From Aspidapion aeneum (lineage: Eukaryota > Arthropoda > Insecta > Coleoptera > Brentidae): a stretch of DNA of 64,000 nt. The position numbers and the translations under genes are program-made. Below, piece after piece: positions 21,330 through 31,399 of this stretch (the stretch's first letter is position 1; each line of letters starts with the position of its first letter). The stretch covers positions 46,246,786-46,310,785 of the forward strand of contig OY755046.1 in NCBI GenBank assembly GCA_963576565.1. Reading direction: 5' to 3'. The notes beneath the pieces were generated by a model, which was not told the origin of the DNA, searched no databases, and saw nothing but the letters and a program-made list of their open reading frames with translations.

Positions 21330-23570
21330 ACTAATACGCACACGTCCCTCTACCATCGAGCGTTACGAAATTTATGAATGAAAAGAATAAATCAATTTCT
21401 TTAGGGTTTTTTTGTAACGTCCGTCACATATCTTTGTCTAAAAAATATCATAGTTTGCAGTCATCTGATATCTGGTAATAAAATCATTCTTACTTATTTT
21501 TAATCTTCTATACTTGGTTTATTCTGGTTTAGATTTATTCTGTTCCAATAGGATTCTACGGACTGGAATCCGTCCTACGAATCGCGCGTCCAATCATAGA
21601 AAATTAATTTATACATTGTTTCACTAAACGCTCAGTATAGCTCGTATTTGATAAATTTGGAAAATCTTCTTATACAAGGTCATGAGCAAGAAAACGAAAT
21701 TTTATAAGGTTTTGTTTACACACACAAGATAAAACAAAATTATTAAAAGCTAAACAAAATATTTACTTTCCGTTCAATCTGGCGGCAGGGTAATGCCGAG
21801 GTATGGTCGTCGGCTTCACATGCAGAAGGTACCAGCTTCGCGTCTCAAACAACGATGCAAAAACAAAAAAAAAGGCCCGTCGCCCTGCTGCTCACTTCCT
21901 TTTCAGTGTTCAACAGTCGTCATCAAATTAGCAAGCGATGCTATGCACGCAAAATATAAGTTGACCTTGAATATACGCAGGTGTAGTCCAGAAGCCGACA
22001 CGCAGCCAGCCGGGAAACCAGGATTAATAACTAAGGAGGCTGCTATAAGTGCTGTATAGTCGGTACCAGGATGGGGCCAGCATAAATCTCCACGACGACC
22101 ACGACTGTTATGCTGAAGAGGAAAGAAGACTATCATCAATAAACCAAGTTCTCCTCGGACGATGTTAGATAGATACAAGTCTAACATGTTGCAGAACCAC
22201 CTTTCAGAAAGGGTGTAAAAGCCTGGGTCCACTGTGTATACTTGCTACGCAGTATAAAGGTCAGGGACATTATTATTATCGACAAAAAGGTGCCAGGCAA
22301 AATTAAGTCCTCTCAGGGAAAGAAAACTTGCATCCTAAGGGGCACGTGCATCAGTTTGATATATGATGTACGGACAAATCGGGGTAGTCGTTAGACCAAA
22401 ATTGGTCTCCTTACCACTACTTCTACTACTACTTCTGTTCAATCTGCATTCACAATTAGAACTAAATATAGTTGAGTACCAATGTGAGGAAGCTAATGTG
22501 TTTAATTGATACAGGCAAGCTATATGTTAGAGATATATTTGCATCATCACAAAAGTGTAAACAATATAGTGAGTTGTACACAGTTTATCTTCGGATATGC
22601 GCCAGCCGAGTCGATTGACTGACCGACAGCGGCAGGTGCTATGTATTCGCCATTTGACCGTCCTTGTATTAGTCCTGAGTAGGTTTACTGCACACTAGAA
22701 GCCTCGCCAGGCTCCCAGAATGTAAACAAAATGATCTCTATATGTATATAACTGGATATATTTTTTACTCCTACTCTCCGATGATATTCTGTGGTTTTGT
22801 AAGTTCGCGGACGTTTGATTTTTGATCTATAACTGGATTTTTACTGCGATTAGGTACTAATATAGTTTTTTAACTAATTAGAGCTACTTACTTTAAAAAG
22901 GAGACCACTCCTTTAAAATTCTGTTTTACATGCAACCCATCGTGTTCCCATTTTTTATTTTTGTTCAACAAAAACAATTTCAAAAAAATGACTGACAACC
23001 ACTGACAAATACTTTAATGACAAATCAAAAATGACAATCTCTTTGAAGTATTAAGTTCACAAAATACTATCGGTGGATATGACTAGAGAGAGAAAGGTTA
23101 CAATGGTTACCATTCATGTATGTTCTCACTCTCAAAAAACTCTTTAAATTTTTGCCTCAGTCTCCCGTATAAGTCATCTATAGCTGTGGCCGTTCTACTA
23201 ACTTCGTATCAAATTCATTGTGTGACCCTAGTACTAAGTGCACGTAGATTGATAAAATAGGAAGTTGCACGACAGTCGTCGGCTGCTGTCAGTTTAAGTT
23301 GGCACTATTGAATTTGCAAGGACGATGCTAAAGGGAATTTAGAAGTAGCAGTGTGGTAATTACTATCACACTGCGAGCGAAAACACAGGGAATCGGAAAT
23401 GGTTCGTTGTTGTTACTAGTGTCGGTTAGATCAAAATTAATACCGAGTTTTGTACCGTTGCGACGGTGCTTAGATGAATAATTCTTTTATACCCTTTACG
23501 CAAATATTGTATATACTTGCAATCCTAAAGTTTTGCAAACAATTTGTAATAAAATGTGTAATAAAAGTTA
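21330..23570. other. Unassigned sequence
   Basis: The stretch 21780-22260 is GC-richer than its surroundings and holds overlapping 88- and 109-residue ORFs on opposite strands, neither with a known motif; it could be a piece of a LINE ORF1 or 3' UTR. The rest shows no tandem repeat, TIR or coding motif that I can recognise. Confidence 0.4.
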
Positions 23571-23574
23571 TTCT

Positions 23575-24035
23575 GCCATTGAATGCAATCAGCGTTGATC
23601 TTACCTAAAAGACAATGTGTGTCGTAGATTACGTGATAGATTCTCTCTTTAAATTGATGTTTTCGTCGATCGATGACATAGCGGTTTTACTCGACTGCTG
23701 CTGTTTTAGTTTCTCTCGTACTTTAGTAGATGGCACTTCTTGTAGAGTATATGATTTTCTTTTCTCACTAGAAACGTAAGGTGAGAGACAAAACCGTATA
23801 CTTAACTTAACAAGGGTGTCACATTGACCAAGCAGTGTTCTGAAGAGTCCCATAAGGACGAAACAGTTGACTGTCAACACTTAGGTGTCCATTAGATCTT
23901 GGACACCCGTGAGGTTAAGCTTTCGAGCTACCCACGGAAAAATACGAGAGAAACAGAAAACCCTTACTTTTATCCGATTAGCCACGAAAACTTGTTTGAT
24001 TTTTAATTTACGGGTACTAAATTTTACGTTTATTA
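23575..24035 (+). repeat. Hammerhead-bearing repeat, copy 3
   Basis: Landmarks run in the family order: gcgttgatcttacct, tttctctcgtac, tgtcacattgaccaag, the ribozyme (23834-23881), ggtgtccattagatcttgg, agctacccacgg, gagagaaacagaaaac, gccacgaaaacttgtttg and gggtactaaattttacgttt. It faces copy 4 tail to tail with about 270 bp between. Confidence 0.9.
23834..23881 (+). ncRNA. Hammerhead ribozyme, type I, complete
   Basis: All parts are visible. Helix I is AGTGTT (23834-23839) pairing with AACACT (23876-23881). The core is CTGAAGA (23840-23846), matching CUGANGA. Helix II is GTCC/GGAC around CATAA, followed by GAAA. Helix III is CAGTTGACTG with a minimal loop, then the GTC cleavage triplet directly before AACACT. 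The open end is helix I, so it is type I with a short helix III, like the hammerheads known from schistosome Sm-alpha, cave-cricket satellites, metazoan retrozymes and Penelope-like elements. Self-cleavage is inferred, not shown. Confidence 0.9.
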
Positions 24036-24304
24036 AATAATAATCTTACAATTTTGAATAGATTAAATTTTGCGGTTGTTTATATCCATCACGCAGAATG
24101 CGATGGTGCCAAATCATCAAATGTTTTTAGTTAATACATATAGGGCTAAAAAATGTTTTACTTAGATAGTGTTTCCGTCCATCATAACCCCTTCCAGATT
24201 TAGGTCCAGATAAGAGAGAGAATAATAGATGTACACTTGTAGATGTTTTTTTTTTAGTTGCAAATCAAAACAGATTGTTCTGTAAATACTTAAATTAATT
24301 TATA

Positions 24305-24705
24305 TGAGTAAATTTACAAGTTTTCGTACCTAATCGGGTAAAAAGAAGTTTTTGTTTCTCTTCTATTTTTCCATCAGTAGCTCGAAAGCTTTACCTCACC
24401 TAGGTCCAAGATCTAATGAGTACCTAATAAGTGTTGACGGTTAACTGTTTCGTCCTTATGGGACTCCTCAGAACACTGCTTGGTCAATATGATACCCTTG
24501 CGAAGTTAACCAGACCGTTTTGTTTCCATTCTACGTCGGTAGTGAGGAAACCCTTGCAAGAAGCGCCATCTACCGAGATACGAGAGAAACTAGAACAAGA
24601 GCAGGTGAGTATAAACTGAATAAAGAATAACATGAATATCAATTGATGGAAAGATCGATTGCAAAGAAAAAGAAATCCACCGGTACTAAAATTTACGTTT
24701 GATTC
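24305..24705 (-). repeat. Hammerhead-bearing repeat, copy 4
   Basis: On the minus strand the repeat runs from about 24705 to 24305, with the ribozyme at 24430-24477 and the shared 3' flank (ggtactcattagatcttgg, agctttcgagcta, gaagagaaacaaaaac, gtacgaaaacttg) below it. The 5' part on the minus strand lacks some of the length of copies 2 and 3. Confidence 0.85.
24430..24477 (-). ncRNA. Hammerhead ribozyme, type I, near-complete
   Basis: The minus strand has helix I AGTGTT/AACACT, CTGAGGA, helix II GTCC/GGAC, GAAA and the GTC cleavage triplet. Helix III reads CAGTTAACCG, so one pair (A to C) is broken relative to CAGTTAACTG. Activity could be reduced. Confidence 0.85.
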
Positions 24706-25013
24706 AATTTTTTGTTGGGCAAACCCTAGATAATGCCATATATAAAACTATATTTTTCTACAATAGAAATTTCCGATGTGTGTATTAAGGATCAAAATCC
24801 ACAAACATTTACTTTAAGCCTATTTTTCATTACTAATAGGGGAGGACGTATATTGAAAAGATATTGATGATGTGACATTCCTGTAAGGCCCCAAAATAAA
24901 TTCCTCGGTAAACCTCGGAATTCCAAGTTAGAATCCAGCAAGCTAATTTTGGAAACGGGATTACATGTTATTGGTTTAACCCGTATAGATAAACGACTAA
25001 AATAATATACTAT
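24706..25013. other. Unassigned sequence
   Basis: No motif recognised. A 100-residue minus-strand ORF (24792-25094) runs into the MITE below and has no domain signature. Confidence 0.4.
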
Positions 25014-25137
25014 CACGGGCGCACACAGGAAGGTGCGTGGAGAACCGACACATATGTCATGACTACAAAAATAAAATAGCATCAAATACGGCATCGTGGG
25101 GTCTTGTCCCCCCCCCCCCTAATATATATTTCTGGTC
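25014..25137 (-). mobile_element. hAT-like MITE, decayed, minus orientation
   Basis: Reverse-complemented, it shows the G-run, a gacaagacccca word, gccgtattt(g)atgctattttat and catatgtg in the order found in the 10361 copy. Its termini are eroded. Confidence 0.65.
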
Positions 25138-25324
25138 GGGCTACGGATATTTATTAAGGGATAAAAAGATACTTTTATCACGAGGTTTATACGCTATTTT
25201 TTGAACATTTTAGTTTACTTTCCGAGTTTTAAAAAAAAAATTCATCCCGATTTTTAAATTTTATCCCTATTATGTCGATTTTCTGTTTATTTGTCACTTT
25301 TCATCCCGGTAATAAACAGTACAG

Positions 25325-25440
25325 CTGTCGAGTTGCCCACGGAAAAATACAAGAGAAACAAAATCTTTCTATGCCCGGTTAGCTACGAAAAATTGTTGTT
25401 TTCTTTATTCACGGGTACCAAACTTTACGTTTGTAGTATT
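25325..25440 (+). repeat. 3' flank of a hammerhead repeat
   Basis: agttgcccacggaaaaatac, agagaaacaaaatc, gctacgaaaaattg and cgggtaccaaactttacgtt match the 3' flank of the hammerhead family. No ribozyme precedes it. It lies just upstream of copy 5 in the same direction, as expected from a partial tandem array. Confidence 0.8.
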
Positions 25441-25489
25441 TTTGGCACACACGTCGCTGAACCGACATAAAACGTCGCGAAGGGGGCAA

Positions 25490-25905
25490 AAATATTGCAA
25501 TATGCATTGACCCGACATGAGAGAGACGTTTCATCTGCCTGCCTTTTGTTTTTACTCTGGTAGTTTCTTTTGTATTTGGTTGATGTCGCCACTTGTGTAA
25601 AAGTATACGGTATCGTAGGCATTATTCTTCATTTCTCTTACCAATATCGTAAGATAAAATTTATATACCGTCTCTATAGCTTTACAAAAGTGTCACATTG
25701 ACCATGCAGTTTTCTGAAGAGTCCCTTAAGGACGAAACAGTTTACTGTCATACACTTAATAGGTGTCCATTAGATTTTGAAACCCCGTGGGTTTACAGCT
25801 TTTGAGCTGCACATGGAAAAATACAAGAGAAAGAAAATCTTTCTATACCCGCTCAGCCACGAAAAATTGTTGTTTTTTTAACCACTGGTACTAAACTTTA
25901 CGTTT
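25490..25905 (+). repeat. Hammerhead-bearing repeat, copy 5
   Basis: The family landmarks recur: tatgcattgacccgacat, tgtcacattgaccatgcag, the ribozyme (25708-25756), aggtgtccattagatttt, agctgcacatgg, agagaaagaaaatc, gccacgaaaaattg and ggtactaaactttacgttt. Its 3' flank is closest to the orphan flank at 25325-25440, pointing to a former tandem dimer. Confidence 0.85.
25708..25756 (+). ncRNA. Hammerhead ribozyme motif, weakened helix I
   Basis: CTGAAGA, helix II GTCC/GGAC with a CTTAA loop, GAAA, helix III CAGTTTACTG and the GTC triplet are intact. Helix I reads AGTTTT against ATACACT and pairs poorly. The core alone would be predicted to fold, but cleavage would probably be slower. Confidence 0.8.
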
Positions 25906-26054
25906 AAAAATATTAAGGTAGATACCGATTCTAAGGTTTGTCGAAGCGTGCGAAAAAGTGGTGAAAAGTGGAATGTTTAAAACTAAAATGCGTGCGGAAC
26001 AGTGACACTTTCAGCAGTGCATTTTACAAATATAAACTGAATTAATTACTCGAG

Positions 26055-26115
26055 TAGATTCGGGGGCGATTTAAATCGACGGCGAATCGGCGCCGGCGGT
26101 GAATTATCCCATTCC
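26055..26115. repeat. GC-rich foldback-type end, isolated
   Basis: cgacggcgaatcggcgccgg and tgaattatcccattccc match the right-hand end of the 13624-14183 foldback element. Only one arm is visible. Confidence 0.7.
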
Positions 26116-26481
26116 CAAGACAAGAGGCCGATTCATTTTTTACAACTAGCTCTCATGTCAATTTAAGCCCTACACAAATATTATTCAATTAAAATTTTAT
26201 CTGAATCAATTGATCAAGTCCGTATGGATCTTAAGGTAGTCGCAATCAAAGTGAATGACACATGAAAAATTATATAAAAGTATCTAAGTGCACTTAAGTT
26301 AAAAAGACAGTGGTTATACCGTACAGTAGCATTCGAGAGACAGACGCTAGTCAAAATAATCATGTAAAAATTATTGTGGGTAAATAGAAAAAATTATTGT
26401 TGTTCTCAAGTCTAATTTATGTTTCAAAATAAATTAAAATTTTAGAAGAATGGTGCACTTTTTGGCAAGTTTTTGGAATTC
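26116..26481. other. Unassigned AT-rich sequence
   Basis: No motif recognised. Confidence 0.4.
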
Positions 26482-26942
26482 GGTAGAATTCGGTTCTACT
26501 ACGTTATACCTCGCTCGTCAAAACGCCCTATATAACGATTTTTTTGTATGAAAATGATTCTTTGGACTATTTTTAGTCGATTTGGATACGGGATATTAAA
26601 AAAAAAGTATGGTTTTTTTTTTAAATAATTTTTTAAAAAACGTTACATAGTGATTTTCTTTGACTTGTTTTGGTTGAAAAAAATCAATTTCTATCACTGC
26701 ATCGTCAAATTTTCGACATAAATTTATAAATTAGCTTAGGATTAATAATTTAACAATTTTAAATTAATTACATACCTAGTTTTTCGTGTTTTTTCTCGGT
26801 TTTTTCACATAATTTTGAAAATTTGTACAGTTGGCCTTCCCACAGATGTTTTGACACATTGATAGAAAGTTTTTGCTTGGCCGACACTTTCCAGGTCATT
26901 CGGCCATTTCAAATTTCCCAATTGGATTTGCTTACGCTGACT

Positions 26943-27055
26943 TACCCTCAGATGCACCGTAAGCACTGAAGCGCGATCATGGATTTAATCGCGATTAAGT
27001 CCTTGTTGCTCACATACAAAACAACAAAGATTGAGAATGGTGCATCTGAGGGTTA
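26943..27055. repeat. Short inverted-repeat unit
   Basis: ttaccctcagatgcacc and its near-exact complement ggtgcatctgagggtta enclose about 80 bp, including an atcgcgattaagt word. It may be a nested MITE. Confidence 0.7.
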
Positions 27056-27134
27056 AAGGCCCAAATTATAGGAAACTATTTAGTTAGAACTATTCAACAA
27101 GAATCGGCGCAGCCGATTTTTGCTGATTGCTTGT

Positions 27135-27300
27135 GCGGTACGGTTCGGTTCGGTTTGGTTCGGTTCGGTTCCGTTCAGTCCGGTTTTGTTCGGTTCGGTT
27201 TGGTTCGGTTTGGTTCGGTTCCGTTCGTTTTGGTTTAGTTCGGTTCGGTTTGGTTCAGTTTGATTCAGTTAAGTTCCGCTCGGTTTGGTTTTAGGTTAGG
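27135..27300. repeat. Degenerate pentanucleotide array (ggttc/ggttt)
   Basis: About 30 units of ggttc, ggttt and variants in a 5-bp register. Complementary ccgaa words occur at 27390-27405 and 28190-28207. The unit resembles, but is not, the common insect telomere repeat TTAGG or the beetle variant TCAGG. Confidence 0.9.
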
Positions 27301-27309
27301 TTTGTTGGG

Positions 27310-27366
27310 TCTTAAAGTAATTCAGCAGGAGTCGGCGCAGCCGACTCCTGCTGAATTACTTTAAGA
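27310..27366. repeat. Perfect palindrome, 27-bp arms and 3-nt loop
   Basis: Arms at 27310-27336 and 27340-27366 are exact complements, including ttcagcaggagtcggc, with loop gca. The core cggcgcagccg recurs in the smaller palindrome at 27102-27118. Confidence 0.95.
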
Positions 27367-27897
27367 CACAGCCAACCTAATCTAAGATCGACCCGAACCA
27401 AACCGAACTGCTGAATTTCTGTAAATCATCATATCATTATCATAATTGTTTTTGCGTCATTTTTTTCATTATAAATGCTCAATAGACGCTTTTACGGAGT
27501 CAAAAATGCGCGACAAATTAAAATGTTGGAGCAAGAAGTCAGGTCGAACGTTAGATTTCAAAAATATGGTGTAACCATTTTTTTTAACGAAACTTTTTAT
27601 CTCCTCTTGCCAGACAGTTGGTCACCTTATTTTTAGCAAAATTACCATTTATTTAAAGCTCCGTCGATTGTGAGCCGTCCCTCTCTTTCTCGAAATAACA
27701 AACGTCAAATAAATTATTTCTATAGCAATTTGTATGAGTTTTTACTAATTTTTTAATTTTGAAATTTCTAAAAAAAATGCGAAAAATCCGCATTTTTTTT
27801 TCTTGAAAACAGTATAAAACGACCTCAACTTATCATTAAAAAAAGAAACACCCATTTTCAAGCATCGAGGTATAACGTAGTAGACCCTAGAATTCTA

Positions 27898-28265
27898 AGT
27901 ATGGTTCATATAACCATCGCAAGCAACGTGCGCGACCTCTGGTTAGGTTATGTCGAGGGTTATGTTAAGTTAGGTCGGTTTGTTCTAAATAAAATATGGA
28001 CGCATCTATATTGGTATTTTTAATACATGGACTTCTATTAGACACAAAATCTTAAGCAATACTACTTTTGTAAGGTTTTAAGATATGAGGAAGCTACTTC
28101 TTAGGCAGCAGCGTACATCCAGTTATGAGCACAAAAATTCTGATAAAAAAAGGATGCGAGAAGACATTACCTCACTGCCGTAACCGTAAACCGAACCGAA
28201 CCGAACCCCCCCCCCCATCTAGAAATAAAAGATAAGATATTTGGGTGTTCGAAGGTGATTAAGCA
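27898..28265. other. Unassigned sequence with a short ccgaa array
   Basis: Three ccgaa units and a run of C at 28189-28216; nothing else recognised. Confidence 0.5.
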
Positions 28266-28269
28266 GTGC

Positions 28270-28665
28270 AACGGGGATATAAAGGGGGTAAATTCACAAC
28301 GTGATCAAAACAGAAACGAACAAGCAATTTTCAGTTTTATAATTTGTTCTGATGACAATTGAAATTATGGAAGAATTTGGGGATAAGGGGTTGGTTAAGG
28401 GGATGTAAAGAGGTGTAAAGAGGATAAATTTATATAAAGTTTGGAACCAAAACAAATACGAACATTTTTTCGGTTTTCAGATTTATGATTTCATGTAATG
28501 ACAATACAATTTTATTTTAAAAAATCATATGAGGGGTATAAAGAGGGGAAATTCAAAATTTGTAATGAAAACAGATACGGTTTTCAGATTTATGATTTCA
28601 TCTAGTGACAATATAATTTTATTTAAAAAAACGTAGCTGAGGGATGTGAATTCAAAAAATATTTT
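28270..28665. repeat. Degenerate tandem repeat, about 120-140 bp period
   Basis: Three units share, in order, aaagagg(g)ataaatt/gaaattc, aaaac(a)gata(c)g, ttttcagatttatgatttcat and gacaata.aattttattt. The first unit (28270-28400) is the most divergent. It directly precedes the GC-rich end at 28808-28925 and may be the body of that element. Confidence 0.75.
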
Positions 28666-28807
28666 TGAAAATAATACTTTTTTATAAAGCAGTTTCGTCA
28701 AAAACTAATATAAAAAAAAATAAAAAATTCTTAAAAAAATTTTTTTTTCGAATATGTTTTAAAATATACCTATTACACACTAAAGATTAATGTAAATATT
28801 TAAAAAC

Positions 28808-28925
28808 ATTCCCGCGGCGAATTGTCTCGCAGCAAATCGACCGGCGTCAAATTGTCCCCGCGGCGAATCGGACGCGGCGAATCAACTGCGGCGAATCGGC
28901 CGCGGCTAATTGTCCCATTTCCCAT
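28808..28925. repeat. GC-rich foldback-type end
   Basis: Six or more variants of cggcgaatcg and cggcgaattgtc in a row, ending cggctaattgtcccatttccc. It matches the ends of the foldback element at 13624-14183. The opposite arm is not evident nearby, except possibly 26055-26115, which has the same orientation rather than inverted. Confidence 0.75.
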
Positions 28926-30125
28926 TATCTAAGTTCTACAATTATTTTTACTTCAATTCGTAATAAATCTATTTCAGACTTAAACACAACTTCATAATTC
29001 CAATAATGATCAATACTTAAGATGCCCGCATAGGAGTCATTACGTACCGCAATTCTCAATATTAGAAGTTATGATAGTCTTGATAAGCCCGCAGAAAACG
29101 ATATTGGCAATTTTGTTAGACCTCGAGAAGACAATCAGAATCGGTAACTTCTATTATTTAGAGCCATCAATTATAAGCATTTAAACTAGTATTTGCTAAG
29201 ACCTAAGTACTTATTCTACAGGCTTGACATTAGCCCGTTTATGAATATTTTTTTGATACTTACAGAGCAAATTAATGTAAAGATGTGGTTCACGCTAACG
29301 TGAAATAGTATAGTAAGCATTTGTCGGTATCAATCAAAAATTTTGCAACTATATGTCGTTTTTTGGAAATCCAGTATTTCGCGAAAAAATAGTCTTAAAT
29401 TGTAGTGCTATTCCTGAAGGTGGTTTATAGTTTGAGAAACTATAGAAATAATCCATGATCGGAAAAAAAAATATATAAAAAAAATTCAAAGCCAAATAAT
29501 ATATAAATAACTTAAATGAAAATGAAAATTAAATATTGTACGAAATAGAACATATTAAAATACTTTTTCAGTAGCACTTTACCAAATATAAACTGTACTT
29601 GTCCAAATAATAATAATTAATATACAAAATATAGCGGACATGGTGTTTACTGATTTACTCCGATTTCATTCGATATCTCCTGGTCATGTTTGGTGGTTTA
29701 AATATCACTGCCAACTTTAACCCAAAATATTCTTTTTTTGGTTATTTGTAAGTTTAGTGTGAATATAATATGATTGCTATGAGAAATATGGTCTATATTG
29801 CAAACTAATTATATAAATATTAAAAACTATTGCATCCAATGCAAAAAATTAGTTACTTTCTACTAAAATGTGGTCCTTAGTACTCTTTAGTAAATAATGG
29901 TGTTAGGGTTGCTTATTTTGATTTTTTTTTGCATTTATGTTTAAGATTACATGCAATAAGCATGCAACCAAAATGCATTGAGAGAGTTGAAAAAAATAAG
30001 TAGTTTGCGTATTGATACAAGCAAAATAGCAAACTAAAAACTAAAAATTAAAAACAGGCAAAAAACTTTTAAGTTTAACAGTTTTGTTTTAAATTAATAG
30101 CTATACCAAAAACTAGAAACTAATA
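28926..30125. other. Unassigned AT-rich sequence
   Basis: No recognisable motif, TIR or tandem repeat. Confidence 0.4.
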
Positions 30126-30315
30126 GCGAATCATTTTGGGAAAATATGCAGCACTGGTGCACTATTAGTGCATTTTTTGTTTTTGGGAAAACTGATGCAT
30201 TTTTTGAATTTTTTTAAGAACTCAGAGCAACATGTTTTGGCACTGGCTATGGCTGTCCGAGCTCCTATTGCACTAGTGCACTGTCGTATTCCATTGAAGT
30301 TACATTGGGACAATT
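30126..30315. mobile_element. Possible MITE related to the 49259 element
   Basis: cattttgggaaaatatgcag and cactggtgcactattagtgc resemble the left end of the Harbinger-like element (attggggaaatgagtgcagc, actagtgcac). Further in, gcactagtgcac and cgtattccattg recur as in its subterminal region. The opposite end is not clear. Confidence 0.45.
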
Positions 30316-31395
30316 TTTTGACAGCAGCAAACAAAACAGTGTCAGTGAACCAGGAGTAGTGGAATATATTTCTCAAAAGGATACACTTTAGACGAAAATG
30401 TGCCCACTAGAAGAAATATTTCAAATTGTATGAAAATATTTTCTAATTTTTGGGTAAAGCTGAGAATTAAAAATAATACCGTTTAAATAAAATATTTTTT
30501 ATTATAAGTTTGTAGGTAGTTATGTATATACAGAAATTGTTGCCTCCTGAACTATCCACAAATGTCTAGAAGGCATTACTTGTGATTTTAGTGCCTCTGT
30601 CTGCGACTATTATATTGAAACTAATAATTTATCATTATATTAGCTCGTAAAAGCTGGGAATTGATGTTATTAGAAGAATGGGGGTTGGTCATGTTAGACT
30701 TCTGGCCGGAGTTAATAAAATATTTTATTTTAGGTCACTTCTTTTATTAGAAATTTAATCTTTCGTACTAAAAATTAAAATCATGGATACCTAAACTTAC
30801 CTAAAACTAGCCTAAAAAAACAGCATCGCGAATAAATAGTCAATTAACCAGAGGGCAATTGTCTGCCAAGTTAAAAAGTTTAAAAATTTCTCACCACTGT
30901 ATGCCCAGTCCCCGAAAAAGGCTAGCTATCAGTTTGGGTCAGACACTGATCGGATCAATCTGAGATTTATCGAAAATGTTTTGCCGTGAACCTGCAATAG
31001 CCGCACATTCGCCCGGTCCATGTCTGTTTCGTCATCCTTCAGACAAGGGTTGCATTTGGTCTAGTATTTTAGTACCGTTTCTGTCTGGTCACTTCAATGA
31101 TGTTCCGGGCTCTTTTTCTACAATGACATTTAATGGAATTTTTCGAGTGAGCCACTTCTGGCAGATTTATCCAGAATTATTTTACTGTTTTATTTACGGG
31201 GGTCCCCATTTAAAAATCAAAAATACAAATTTTAGAAATTTGATTACACGTTTCTCTTATCCTAAATGTAATAAATATTTCACTTTAAAAATATATTATT
31301 ATATAGTATATCACAGATTAGATTTAGGTCTAACAGTGCGAATTTTGTTGAACTCTATCTTTGTTCCCTTATATTTTTTTTACTGAACTTTGGGT
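30316..31395. other. Unassigned sequence
   Basis: A 136-residue ORF at 30976-31386 has no signature, and its second half is AT-driven. No element boundary recognised. Confidence 0.4.
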
Positions 31396-31399
31396 AGTA

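Larger units (their letters stand above)
26482..27897. mobile_element. TIR element with internal palindromes and a TTCGG-type array
   Basis: The ends carry a perfect 19-bp inverted repeat, tctactacgttatacctcg at 26495-26513 and its complement at 27866-27884, with an outlying gaattc on both sides. Inside are an inverted pair around 26943-27055, a 17-bp palindrome at 27102-27118, a degenerate pentanucleotide array (27135-27300) and a 57-bp palindrome (27310-27366). No transposase is present. Superfamily unknown. Confidence 0.75.

Noticed and set aside
21793..22232. 88- and 109-codon ORFs on opposite strands
   Set aside because: Neither shows a motif. The local higher GC explains longer frames; recorded only as unassigned.
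30976..31386. 136-codon plus-strand ORF
   Set aside because: No recognisable domain, AT-driven second half, no flanking splice or promoter signal I could defend.
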